From positions 1 to 64,000 of the forward strand of contig NZ_JAFDVD010000017.1 in NCBI RefSeq assembly GCF_016887965.1: 64,000 nucleotides of DNA, written 5' to 3'. The DNA comes from Phycicoccus sonneratiae. Lineage in GTDB: Bacteria > Actinomycetota > Actinomycetes > Actinomycetales > Dermatophilaceae. Within the stretch, counting starts at the first letter, position 1; every line of letters starts with the position of its first letter. The position numbers and the translations under genes are program-made. The notes beneath the pieces are model-generated. The model saw only the letters and a program-made list of their open reading frames with translations, searched no databases and was not told where the DNA came from. Of the stretch, positions 53,179 through 59,748 are shown one piece after another.

Positions 53179-53262
53179 GTTGAGTGCTTCTCGCTCAAGT
53201 TAGACCGGGCGGATCGGCGGCTGCAAATCCGTGGGTCGAAACTTGCGTTCACCCGACTCAAC
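53179..53262. promoter_or_regulatory. dnaK promoter with two HAIR operators
   Basis: HAIR 1 is GTTGAGT-N7-GCTCAAG (53179-53199) and HAIR 2 is CTTGCGT-N7-ACTCAAC (53242-53262). On the minus strand TTGCAG (53221-53226), 18 bases, then TAACTT (53197-53202) form the promoter. HAIR 1 covers the -10 and start point while HAIR 2 lies just upstream of the -35, so HspR bound at both would bracket the polymerase site. Confidence 0.88.
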
Positions 53263-53303
53263 TCCGCGGGTCCGCGCGATGTTCCCACCTGCGGCCCGGG
53301 TCT

Positions 53304-53351
53304 GGGTGCTCGACGGTTCGTCGGGTACTCCCGACGACCCGTCGAGCACCC
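53304..53351 (-). terminator. 22-bp hairpin after the LLM gene
   Basis: Arms 53304-53325 and 53330-53351 are complementary at 21 of 22 positions around a 4-base loop (TACT); the outer part is GGGTGCTCGACGG/CCGTCGAGCACCC. It begins 19 bases after the LLM oxidoreductase stop codon and separates that gene from the dnaK promoter. A very strong terminator without a U-tract. Confidence 0.75.
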
Positions 53352-53370
53352 GCGCTCACCCGGGCTCGGC

Positions 53371-54357
53371 TCAGGCGGTGACGAGGGGGCGCAGCGCCTC
53401 GGCCATCATCGAGACGACACCGGGGACGTGGCCGTTGGCGACCATGTTGACGACGAGGCCGTCGACGCCGCGGTCGAGGACGCGCTCGCGCAGCTGGCCG
53501 GCGACCTCGTCGGGGGTGCCGACGAACTGGCGGTCGGTGGCCGCACTGCGCTCGGCGTCGCTCATCGCGTCGAGGTCGACGCCGCGCGAGCGGAGGAAGT
53601 CGCGGTGCATGGCACGGGCCGCGTCGCCGTCCTCGTCCATCATCACGAAGGCGAGGTAGCTGGTCTCGAGCGTGGACCGGTCGCGGCCCTCCTCCTCGCA
53701 CCGGGCGGCGAGCGCCTCGAGCTTCTGCGGGATGTCCGAGGCGTTGCAGATGAGGTTGAGGTGCGCGGCGTGCCGGGCGGCGTACTTGAACGTCTTGCGT
53801 TCTCCCCCACCGCCGATGAGGATCGGCAGGTCGTCGCGCAGGCGCGGCTCGTTCATCGCCGCCTCGGTGCGGTACCACTCTCCCGAGACGGTCGGGCGCT
53901 CGCCGCGCAGCATCGGCTCGATGATCGACAGGGCCTCCTCGAGCCGGTTGAACCGGTCGGTGAAGGTGCCGAACTCGAAGCCCAGCTGCTGGTGCTCGAG
54001 CTCGAACCACCCGGCGCCGATGCCGAGCACCGCACGCCCGGCGCTCACGAGGTCGAGGGTCGTGACCTCCTTCGCGAGGAGCGTGGGGTTGCGGTAGGTG
54101 TTGCCGGTGACGAGCGTCGAGAGCTGCACGTTCTCGGTGGCCGTGGCCAGCGCCCCGAGGAGCGTGTAGGCCTCGAGCATCGGCTGGTCGGGGTCGCCGA
54201 TGCCGGGCAGCTGGTAGAAGTGGTCCATCACGAGGACGGCGTCGACGCCCGCGGCGTCGGCCTCCTGCGCCTGCTGGACGACGGTGGGCACGATGCGGGC
54301 CGGGTCGCCGCCGGGGTAGCTGAAATTCGGGATCTGGTAGCCGAGGCGGATGCTCAT
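53371..54357 (-). CDS. F420-dependent LLM oxidoreductase
   Basis: Luciferase-like barrel protein of 328 residues of the F420-dependent type: RLGYQIPNFSYPGG, VDAVLVMDHFYQLP, TLVTGNTYRNPTLLAKEVTTLDLVSAGRAVLGIGAGWFELEHQQLGFEFG and LPILIGGGGERKTFKYAARHAAHLN. These features are typical of actinobacterial F420 enzymes; the substrate is unknown. ATG 54357 is chosen because TAGCGT (54365-54370) ends 7 bases upstream (leaderless). Transcribed alone, ending at the strong hairpin. Confidence 0.88.
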   Translation of the reverse strand: MSIRLGYQIPNFSYPGGDPARIVPTVVQQAQEADAAGVDAVLVMDHFYQLPGIGDPDQPMLEAYTLLGALATATENVQLSTLVTGNTYRNPTLLAKEVTTLDLVSAGRAVLGIGAGWFELEHQQLGFEFGTFTDRFNRLEEALSIIEPMLRGERPTVSGEWYRTEAAMNEPRLRDDLPILIGGGGERKTFKYAARHAAHLNLICNASDIPQKLEALAARCEEEGRDRSTLETSYLAFVMMDEDGDAARAMHRDFLRSRGVDLDAMSDAERSAATDRQFVGTPDEVAGQLRERVLDRGVDGLVVNMVANGHVPGVVSMMAEALRPLVTA

Positions 54358-54449
54358 GCTCGCGACGCTACGCCCACGCCCCCGCGCCGGTGGGCGCCGC
54401 GTACACGGCATCGGGCGGGGCGTGGAGGGGCGGCGTAGGGTCGAGCGGC

Positions 54450-54950
54450 ATGGGGACGGACGCGGCCGGCGACACGCGCACGATCGGGGGGTTCGACCGC
54501 GCGGGACGGGGGTTCGTCGCCGCGCTCTTCGGCGGGGTCGGGGTGGCCGCGGGGCTGGTCCTGCCGTGGCTGGCGGGCTTCGCGGCCGACCACGGCTGGG
54601 TGCCCTTCGGCGGGCCGGTGCGCTGGCTCGGCTCGTTCGACGAGCCGTGGCTGGTCTGGGGCCGGCCCCTCATCGGGCTCGCGCTCGGGCTGGCCTTCGC
54701 GGCCTGGGTCGTGGTCAGCTCGCCGGTGCTCCACGTGGCGCCCGACGAGGTCCGCGTCGAGCGGCGCGGCTCGGTCGAGCGGGTCATCGCCCGCTCGACG
54801 GTCGACGGCGTGCACCGGGCCGGGTCGAAGGTCGTCATCGAGTCGCCGGGCGGGCGCGTCCTCTTCCGCGACGACGTGGAGGGCGACCGTGACGCCGTCC
54901 GCGAGGCCTTCGTCGCCGCCGGGTACCCGTGGGAGGGCCCGCCGGAGTGA
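54450..54950 (+). CDS. YqeB-like membrane protein
   Basis: A 166-residue protein with two membrane segments (FVAALFGGVGVAAGLVLPWLAGFA and PLIGLALGLAFAAWVVVSSPVL), then a soluble domain (VAPDEVRVERRGSVERVIARSTVDGVHRAGSKVVIESPGGRVLFRDDVEGD) resembling a PH-like fold, as in Bacillus YqeB. Function unknown. ATG 54450 is supported by TAGGGT at 54436-54441. Flanked by convergent genes; a hairpin follows the stop. Confidence 0.75.
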   Translation: MGTDAAGDTRTIGGFDRAGRGFVAALFGGVGVAAGLVLPWLAGFAADHGWVPFGGPVRWLGSFDEPWLVWGRPLIGLALGLAFAAWVVVSSPVLHVAPDEVRVERRGSVERVIARSTVDGVHRAGSKVVIESPGGRVLFRDDVEGDRDAVREAFVAAGYPWEGPPE

Positions 54951-54960
54951 GGTCCCCCGC

Positions 54961-55016
54961 GAGGTCAGGAGACACGCAGGCCGCGGTGCTCGTCCGTCTG
55001 CGTGTTTCCTGATCTC
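54961..55016. terminator. 19-bp inverted repeat between convergent genes
   Basis: GAGGTCAGGAGACACGCAG (54961-54979) is complementary at 17 of 19 positions to 54998-55016, with an 18-base loop. It lies 10 bases after the YqeB-like stop and 19 before the CYTH stop, so it probably ends both transcripts. The sequence is unusually A-rich for this genome and may be a dispersed element. Confidence 0.65.
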
Positions 55017-55035
55017 GACGGTCCGGGGCACTCGC

Positions 55036-55500
55036 TCAGCGGGCGAGGGCCGCCCCGGTCCAGGCCTCGTCCGCCGTCACGTCGCGGAGCACCTCGAGCC
55101 ACGCGGGGACTGGTGCCGGCGGGGAGGCCCCGTCGTCGACCTCGGCGACGAGGGTGCCGTCCTCGTGCTCGTCCACCGCGACGAGCCAGCCGTCCCGCCG
55201 CACGACGTGGCGGGTCTTGCGCAGCACGCGAGCCGGCAGGTGGGCCAGCAGCGCCCACTCCGCCTCGTCGAGGTAGAGGTTCGTGCACGCCAGGGCGGAG
55301 GCGTCGTCGCCGAGCCGGACCTTCTGGCCGAGCTTGCGCGTCACGATTCCGTCGGCGGAGCGCACCTCCCGCAGCCGCAGGCGTGTACCGGTGAGGTAGC
55401 GGTCGATGACCTCACGGCGCTCGACGTCGCCGTCGGGGATCCGGGCGACGAGGAACCGGCGCTCGCGCTCGACCACCGCGTACTTGAGGGAGGGCTGCAC
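55036..55500 (-). CDS. CYTH-domain protein
   Basis: The 154-residue product has the CYTH triphosphate-tunnel pattern: VERERRFLVA near the N-terminus (ExExR/K), RLRLREVRSADGIVTRKLGQKVRL, NLYLDEAEWALLAHLPARVLRKTRHVV and late acidic residues (VDEHEDGTLVAEVD). Such proteins hydrolyse or bind tripolyphosphate or thiamine triphosphate; substrate not known. GTG 55500 is chosen since TAGCGT (55508-55513) ends 7 bases upstream. Divergent from the DUF3072 gene. Confidence 0.85.
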   Translation of the reverse strand: MQPSLKYAVVERERRFLVARIPDGDVERREVIDRYLTGTRLRLREVRSADGIVTRKLGQKVRLGDDASALACTNLYLDEAEWALLAHLPARVLRKTRHVVRRDGWLVAVDEHEDGTLVAEVDDGASPPAPVPAWLEVLRDVTADEAWTGAALAR

Positions 55501-55562
55501 GCCGACCACGCTAGCGAGGCACGCGCGGCCCGGCTGTCGGTGCGGGCGCCTAGCGTGGACGG

Positions 55563-55790
55563 ATGAGCGACCAGCAGCCCATCGACCCGACCACCGACCC
55601 CCAGGACGCCACGAAGCCGCCCGAGGAGTGGGCCACCGGCGACGAGCCGGCCACCGGTCCGCAGCTCAGCTACCTCGCCACCCTCGCCCGTGAGGCCGGG
55701 CGCGAGGTGCCGGAGGACCTGACCAAGGCCCGCGCCTCCGAGCTCATCGACGAGCTCCAGGGCGCCTCGCCCCGCGTCGACCCGCAGTGA
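55563..55790 (+). CDS. DUF3072 small protein
   Basis: A 75-residue hydrophilic protein. PPEEWATGDEPATGPQLSYLATLAREAGREVPEDLTKARASELIDELQ matches DUF3072, a short helical family with the conserved TGPQ-SYL-TLA part. Function unknown. TAGCGT (55551-55556) ends 6 bases before the ATG, so it is probably leaderless. Its stop overlaps the next GTG. Confidence 0.82.
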   Translation: MSDQQPIDPTTDPQDATKPPEEWATGDEPATGPQLSYLATLAREAGREVPEDLTKARASELIDELQGASPRVDPQ

Positions 55791-55972
55791 GGGAGGCCTC
55801 CCCGGCCCGCGTCGCGCTGGCCGTCGTGGTCGTCGCGGCGCTCGTCGGGGTCGGCGTCGTCCTCGGCCGGGCCCTCACCGGAGGCGGAACCGACGGCCGG
55901 GCGGTCGCGGCCGTCCTCCTCGTCCTCGCCGGCGGCCTCATGGGCCTCGTCCGGGCCCGCCGGGGTCAGTAG
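55787..55972 (+). CDS. Small two-helix membrane protein
   Basis: A 61-residue product with two hydrophobic helices (VALAVVVVAALVGVGVVLGRAL and AVAAVLLVLAGGLMGLVRA) and basic ends. I do not recognise it. GTG overlaps the DUF3072 stop (GTGA), which supports translation. Its 3' end overlaps the patatin-like gene by 7 bases. Confidence 0.55.
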   Translation: MREASPARVALAVVVVAALVGVGVVLGRALTGGGTDGRAVAAVLLVLAGGLMGLVRARRGQ

Positions 55973-56931
55973 CCGGCGTCGTCGAGCGCCCGGGCGGTCA
56001 GCTCGCGCCCGAGCGCGATCATGTCGGCTGCCCGGTGGAAGTCCATCGTCCGGCAGGCGTCCGAGGGCACCGAGACGAGGACGTCCGGCGGGTTGCTCGC
56101 CATCCGGTAGCGGGTGATGAGCGCGGCCATCGTGTCGAACGAGCGGTTGAAGATCTCGGTCGAGGCGAGGTCCTTCGGCGCCGGCGCGTACCCGGGGGCG
56201 GTGACCGCCGCCGGCGACGCGCCCTCGGTCACCGGTTCGACCTCGCCGTCGGTCGGGGCGTCCGCCGCCTCCGGCGAGGAGTGCGAGCCGCCCATCAGCG
56301 CGCTCACCCGGTGCGTCAGCGAGCGAACCGAGCCCGCGATGGGCCCCGGCGTGCGCACCGGCGCGACGGGCATCCCCTGGCTGTGACCGGCCTGGAGGCT
56401 GACCGCGACCGTGAGGTCGGACATCACGGCGGCCGTCGGTTCGATGGGCACCGGGTTCATCAGCCCGCCGTCGACGAGCAGCCGGCCGTCGACGACGATC
56501 GGCGTCACGAGGCTGGGGATGGCCACCGAGGCGCGGACGGCCGTGGCCACCGGCCCGCGCTGGAACCAGACCTCGCGGCGGTTGTTGAGGTCGGTGGCGA
56601 CGGCCGTGAACGGGATGGCGCAGTCCTCGATGAGCGCACCGCCGAGGATGTCGCCGACCTTGGCGAAGATCCGTTCGGCCCGGATCGCCCCGCCCCCACC
56701 GAGGTTCATGTCGAGCAGCCGCCACACGTCGTACTGCGTCAGGCTCGTGACCCAGTCGGTGTAGGCGTCGAGCCGACCCGCGGCGGCCAGCCCGCCGACG
56801 AGCGCGCCCATCGAGGTCCCGGCGATCGCGACGACCTCGAACTCCCGCTCCTGCAGGACCTGGAGCGCCCCGATGTGCGCGTACCCCCGTGCACCTCCGG
56901 CGCCGAGCGCGAGCGCCACCCGTCGAGCCAT
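55966..56931 (-). CDS. Patatin-like phospholipase
   Basis: Serine lipid hydrolase of 321 residues (RssA-like). Oxyanion loop GAGGARG (residues 10-16), nucleophile Ser40 in AGTSMGALVGG and catalytic Asp in LLVDGGLMNPVP are present. A variable segment of about 70 residues (Pro/Ala/Glu-rich) lies before the last conserved part (FNRSFDTMAALITRYRM…MDFHRAADMIALG). No signal peptide, so cytoplasmic. TACCCT ends 6 bases before the ATG (leaderless). Confidence 0.92.
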   Translation of the reverse strand: MARRVALALGAGGARGYAHIGALQVLQEREFEVVAIAGTSMGALVGGLAAAGRLDAYTDWVTSLTQYDVWRLLDMNLGGGGAIRAERIFAKVGDILGGALIEDCAIPFTAVATDLNNRREVWFQRGPVATAVRASVAIPSLVTPIVVDGRLLVDGGLMNPVPIEPTAAVMSDLTVAVSLQAGHSQGMPVAPVRTPGPIAGSVRSLTHRVSALMGGSHSSPEAADAPTDGEVEPVTEGASPAAVTAPGYAPAPKDLASTEIFNRSFDTMAALITRYRMASNPPDVLVSVPSDACRTMDFHRAADMIALGRELTARALDDAGY

Positions 56932-56973
56932 GGCCTCAGGGTACGTCCGGGCGCGGTGGCAGACTGGCGTGCC

Positions 56974-57015
56974 ATGGTGCTCCGCAGCGACGCGCGGCAG
57001 CGGGGGTCGGCGTGA
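56974..57015 (+). CDS. 13-codon leaderless leader ORF
   Basis: ATG 56974 opens a 13-codon frame (MVLRSDARQRGSA) whose TGA overlaps the GTG start of the sensor kinase (GTGA). CAGACT (56960-56965) ends 8 bases before the ATG, as in a leaderless mRNA. The kinase GTG itself has only a poor ribosome site (GGGGGT), so it may depend on ribosomes that finish this short ORF. Too short for coding statistics. Confidence 0.5.
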   Translation: MVLRSDARQRGSA

Positions 57016-57821
57016 ACCTCGTGCTCGACCTCCTCGTGGTCGGCGCGGCCCTCGTGGTCAGCGCCGGGCTCGGTTGGTGGCTCGTCCGGCTGCGTCGCCA
57101 GTACGTCACGGCCCAGCGCGAGATCGCGCGCCTCAAGGAGCTCGCCGTCCGCAAGGCCGACCAGGTATCGGTGCTCAGCCACGAGATCCGCACGCCGCTG
57201 GCCCTCATCAAGGGCTCGGCGGACCTGCTCGTCGAGGAGACCCCGGGGCCGCTCACCGACGTCCAGCGCCGGTTCGCCACGACGATCTCGGACAGCGCGG
57301 AGCACGTGATCGCCCTCGCCGAGGACCTCCTCGCCCAGGCCCGCATCGAGGCCGGGCTCTTCGAGGTCCACCTGCGCCCCGTCGAGCTGCGGGCCTACCT
57401 GCGCTCGGTCGTCCGCGAGCTGCGCCTCGTCCACGACCGCGAGATCGTCCTCGACACCCCGGGCCCGCCCTCGCGCGTGCTGCTCGACCCGCAGCTGGTC
57501 CACCAGCTCCTCAGCAACCTCGTCGCCAACAGCCTGCGGCACGACCCCAACCCGGTGAACCGCGTGACGGTCCGCGGCTACGTCGCCGACCCCGACGTCG
57601 TCATCGCCATCAGCGACCGCGGGCGCGGGATGACCGAGGAGCAGCGCGCGATGCTCTTCGAGCGCTTCCGCAGCAGTGCCGCGCTCGGCGAGGGGACGGG
57701 CATCGGCCTCTACATCTCCCGCCACATCGTCGAGCTGCACGGCGGGTCGATCCACGTCGACACCATCGCCCAGCACGGCACGACGATGCTCGTCACCTTC
57801 CCCGCGGGCGGGACGGCGTGA
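57012..57821 (+). CDS. Sensor histidine kinase, HisKA type
   Basis: Membrane-bound kinase of 269 residues. One N-terminal helix (VLDLLVVGAALVVSAGLGWWLV) is followed by a short coiled coil, the H box VLSHEIRTPLALIKGS (His57), the N box LLSNLVANSLRHDPN, G1 ISDRGRGMTEE and G2 GTGIGLYISRHIVELHGG. There is no external sensor domain, so it may sense through the transporter or inside the membrane. GTG 57012 overlaps the leader ORF stop; the response regulator follows with GTGA overlap. Confidence 0.9.
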   Translation: MNLVLDLLVVGAALVVSAGLGWWLVRLRRQYVTAQREIARLKELAVRKADQVSVLSHEIRTPLALIKGSADLLVEETPGPLTDVQRRFATTISDSAEHVIALAEDLLAQARIEAGLFEVHLRPVELRAYLRSVVRELRLVHDREIVLDTPGPPSRVLLDPQLVHQLLSNLVANSLRHDPNPVNRVTVRGYVADPDVVIAISDRGRGMTEEQRAMLFERFRSSAALGEGTGIGLYISRHIVELHGGSIHVDTIAQHGTTMLVTFPAGGTA

Positions 57822-58555
57822 GCGCGGCGCCGGCCGAGCGGCCGCTCGCCCTCGTCGTCGACGACGAGCCGTCGATGCGCGACATCGTCACCTTCGCCCT
57901 CGAGACCCAGGACTTCGAGACGTGCACGGCCGGTTCGGCCGAGGCTGCCTGGGCGCTGCTGCAGCGCCGCTCGGTCGACCTCGTCGTCCTCGACGTCATG
58001 CTGCCCGGGCTCTCGGGCGTCGAGCTCTGCCGTCGCATCGCGCAGACCTCGGGCATCCCCGTCATCCTCCTCACTGCGCTCGGCGAGACCTCGCGCCGCA
58101 TCGCGGGCCTCGAGGCCGGCGCGGCCGACTACGTCGCCAAGCCGTTCCACCCCCGCGAGCTCGCCCTGCGCGCCGCGGGCCTGGTGCGTCGCTCACCGCT
58201 CGGCGACGGCCAGCTGACCCACGGGTCGCTGACCGTCAACCTCCTGACGGCGACGGCGTGGGTGTCGGGCCGCCGCGTCGACCTCACGAGCCACGAGTTC
58301 CGGCTCGTGGCGGCCTTCGCCGGCAGCCCTGGCGAGACCCTGCCCTTCCGGCGGCTGCTGCTCGCCGGGTGGGGCGACCCCGACCTGCCGGGTGGCCGCG
58401 AGCTGCTCAAGACCGCGGTGTACCGGCTCCGGATGAAGCTCGGCGCAGCGGAGCCGGGGGCCGAGGCGATGATCCGCAGCGTGCGCGGGGTTGGGTACGC
58501 GTTCGAGCCGGACCCGGCGGACGGGACGCAGGGAGGCTCGGTCACAGAACCGTGA
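57818..58555 (+). CDS. OmpR-type response regulator
   Basis: DNA-binding regulator of 245 residues: receiver with DDE near 15-17, Asp59 (VVLDVMLPG), Thr in LLTALGE and Lys in YVAKPFHP, then a winged-helix domain (VDLTSHEFRLVAAFAGSPGETLPFRRLLLAGWG…AVYRLRMKLGAAEPGAEAMIRSVRGVGYAFEPDP). Its gene ends 88 bases before the binding-protein gene, so that transporter is its likely target. A palindrome at 58537-58560 overlaps its stop codon. Confidence 0.94.
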   Translation: MSAAPAERPLALVVDDEPSMRDIVTFALETQDFETCTAGSAEAAWALLQRRSVDLVVLDVMLPGLSGVELCRRIAQTSGIPVILLTALGETSRRIAGLEAGAADYVAKPFHPRELALRAAGLVRRSPLGDGQLTHGSLTVNLLTATAWVSGRRVDLTSHEFRLVAAFAGSPGETLPFRRLLLAGWGDPDLPGGRELLKTAVYRLRMKLGAAEPGAEAMIRSVRGVGYAFEPDPADGTQGGSVTEP

Positions 58556-58605
58556 CCGAGCCGGGGCGGTCGGTGACCGTCGTCCCGGTACGCGCCGCCT
58601 AGCGT
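58537..58605 (+). promoter_or_regulatory. Palindrome and promoter before the transporter
   Basis: CTCGGTCAC-N6-GTGACCGAG (58537-58560) is a perfect 9-bp inverted repeat over the response-regulator stop codon; a further half-site (GTGACCG) lies about 15 bases downstream. TAGCGT (58600-58605) is the likely -10 for the binding-protein gene, giving a leader of about 33 bases with AAAGGAG. The palindrome may be the response-regulator operator or a terminator. Confidence 0.55.
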
Positions 58606-58643
58606 CGCAGCGAACGCCCGGGAACACGACAAAGGAGCCGCAC

Positions 58644-59702
58644 ATGTCCCGTCCACGCCTCGCCACCTGCCTGCTCGCCGTCCCGATCGGGATGGCCGGA
58701 CTCGCCGGGTGCGCCGTCGACGACACCGCCTCCGGAGGCTCGGGCCAGGGCAGTGGCACCGTCGTCATCGCCTGCACGCCCCAGGAGGAGCAGTGCCAGG
58801 CGATGGCCGCCGCCTTCACGAAGAGCAGCGGGATCAAGGCCACCTACGTGCGGATGAGCTCAGGCGAGGGCGTGGCCCGGCTCGACTCGGCGAAGAGCAA
58901 GCCCGAGTTCGACGTCCTCTACGGCGGGCCCTCCGACGGCCACGTCGCGGCGGCCAAGGCCGGCCTCACCGAGAAGTACGTCTCCCCCGAGGCCGCGAAG
59001 ATCCCGGACGAGTACAAGGCCGCTGACGGCACGTGGACCGGCACCTACGTCGGCGCGCTGGGCTTCTGCTCGAACAAGGACGTCCTCGCCGAGCTCGGTG
59101 TGGACGCGCCGACCTCGTGGCAGGACCTGCTCGACCCGAAGCTCCGGAAGAACGTCGCGATCGCGCACCCTTCGACCTCGGGCACCTCGTACACCGCCGT
59201 CTGGACCCAGATGGTCCTCAACGGCATGGACGAGGCGAAGACCTTCGACTACCTCGCCAAGCTGCACCAGAACGTCCTCCAGTACTCGAAGAGCGGCTCG
59301 GCCCCCGGGCAGATGGCCGGGCGCGGCGAGGTGGCCGTCGGCATCGTCTTCAGCCACGACTGCGTCAAGTACCAGAAGGAGGGGTTCGACATGCTCGAGA
59401 ACACCTTCCCCTCCGAGGGCACCGGCTACGAGGTCGGCGCGGTCTCGCTCGTCAAGAACGGCCCCAACGCCGAGAACGGCAAGAAGTTCATCGACTGGAC
59501 GCTCACGCCCGAGCACCAGGACATCGGCCCGACGGTCGGCAGCTTCCAGATCCCGACCAACCCGGACGCCAAGGTCACCGAGGAGATGGTCAAGCTCGAC
59601 GAGGTGAACCTGGTCGACTACGACGCCGAGGCGGCCGGCGAGCGCAAGAAGGAGATCACGGCGAAGTTCGACGCCGAGGTCGCCCCGCAGCCGAAGGAGT
59701 GA
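58644..59702 (+). CDS. AfuA/FbpA-type ABC binding lipoprotein
   Basis: Extracellular solute-binding lipoprotein of 352 residues. Lipobox LAGC-AVD; then VVIACTPQEEQCQAMAAAFTKSSGIKATYVRMSSGEGVARLDSAKSKPEFDVLYGGPSDGHVAAAKAGL, WTGTYVGALGFCSNKDVLAELGVDAPTSWQDLLDP and FQIPTNPDA. This fold is annotated as iron(III) binding, but no Tyr-Tyr iron site is apparent, and AfuA relatives bind hexose phosphates. AAAGGAG lies 6 bases before ATG. First of a four-gene operon. Ligand is inferred. Confidence 0.88.
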   Translation: MSRPRLATCLLAVPIGMAGLAGCAVDDTASGGSGQGSGTVVIACTPQEEQCQAMAAAFTKSSGIKATYVRMSSGEGVARLDSAKSKPEFDVLYGGPSDGHVAAAKAGLTEKYVSPEAAKIPDEYKAADGTWTGTYVGALGFCSNKDVLAELGVDAPTSWQDLLDPKLRKNVAIAHPSTSGTSYTAVWTQMVLNGMDEAKTFDYLAKLHQNVLQYSKSGSAPGQMAGRGEVAVGIVFSHDCVKYQKEGFDMLENTFPSEGTGYEVGAVSLVKNGPNAENGKKFIDWTLTPEHQDIGPTVGSFQIPTNPDAKVTEEMVKLDEVNLVDYDAEAAGERKKEITAKFDAEVAPQPKE

Positions 59703-59748
59703 CCCGGATGCCCCTCCCTGCCCTCCCCGGGCCACCGGGCGGACGCCG

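Noticed and set aside
58537-58560. CRP/GlxR-type site
   Set aside because: The half-sites are GGTCAC…GTGACC, the reverse order of the TGTGA…TCACA consensus.
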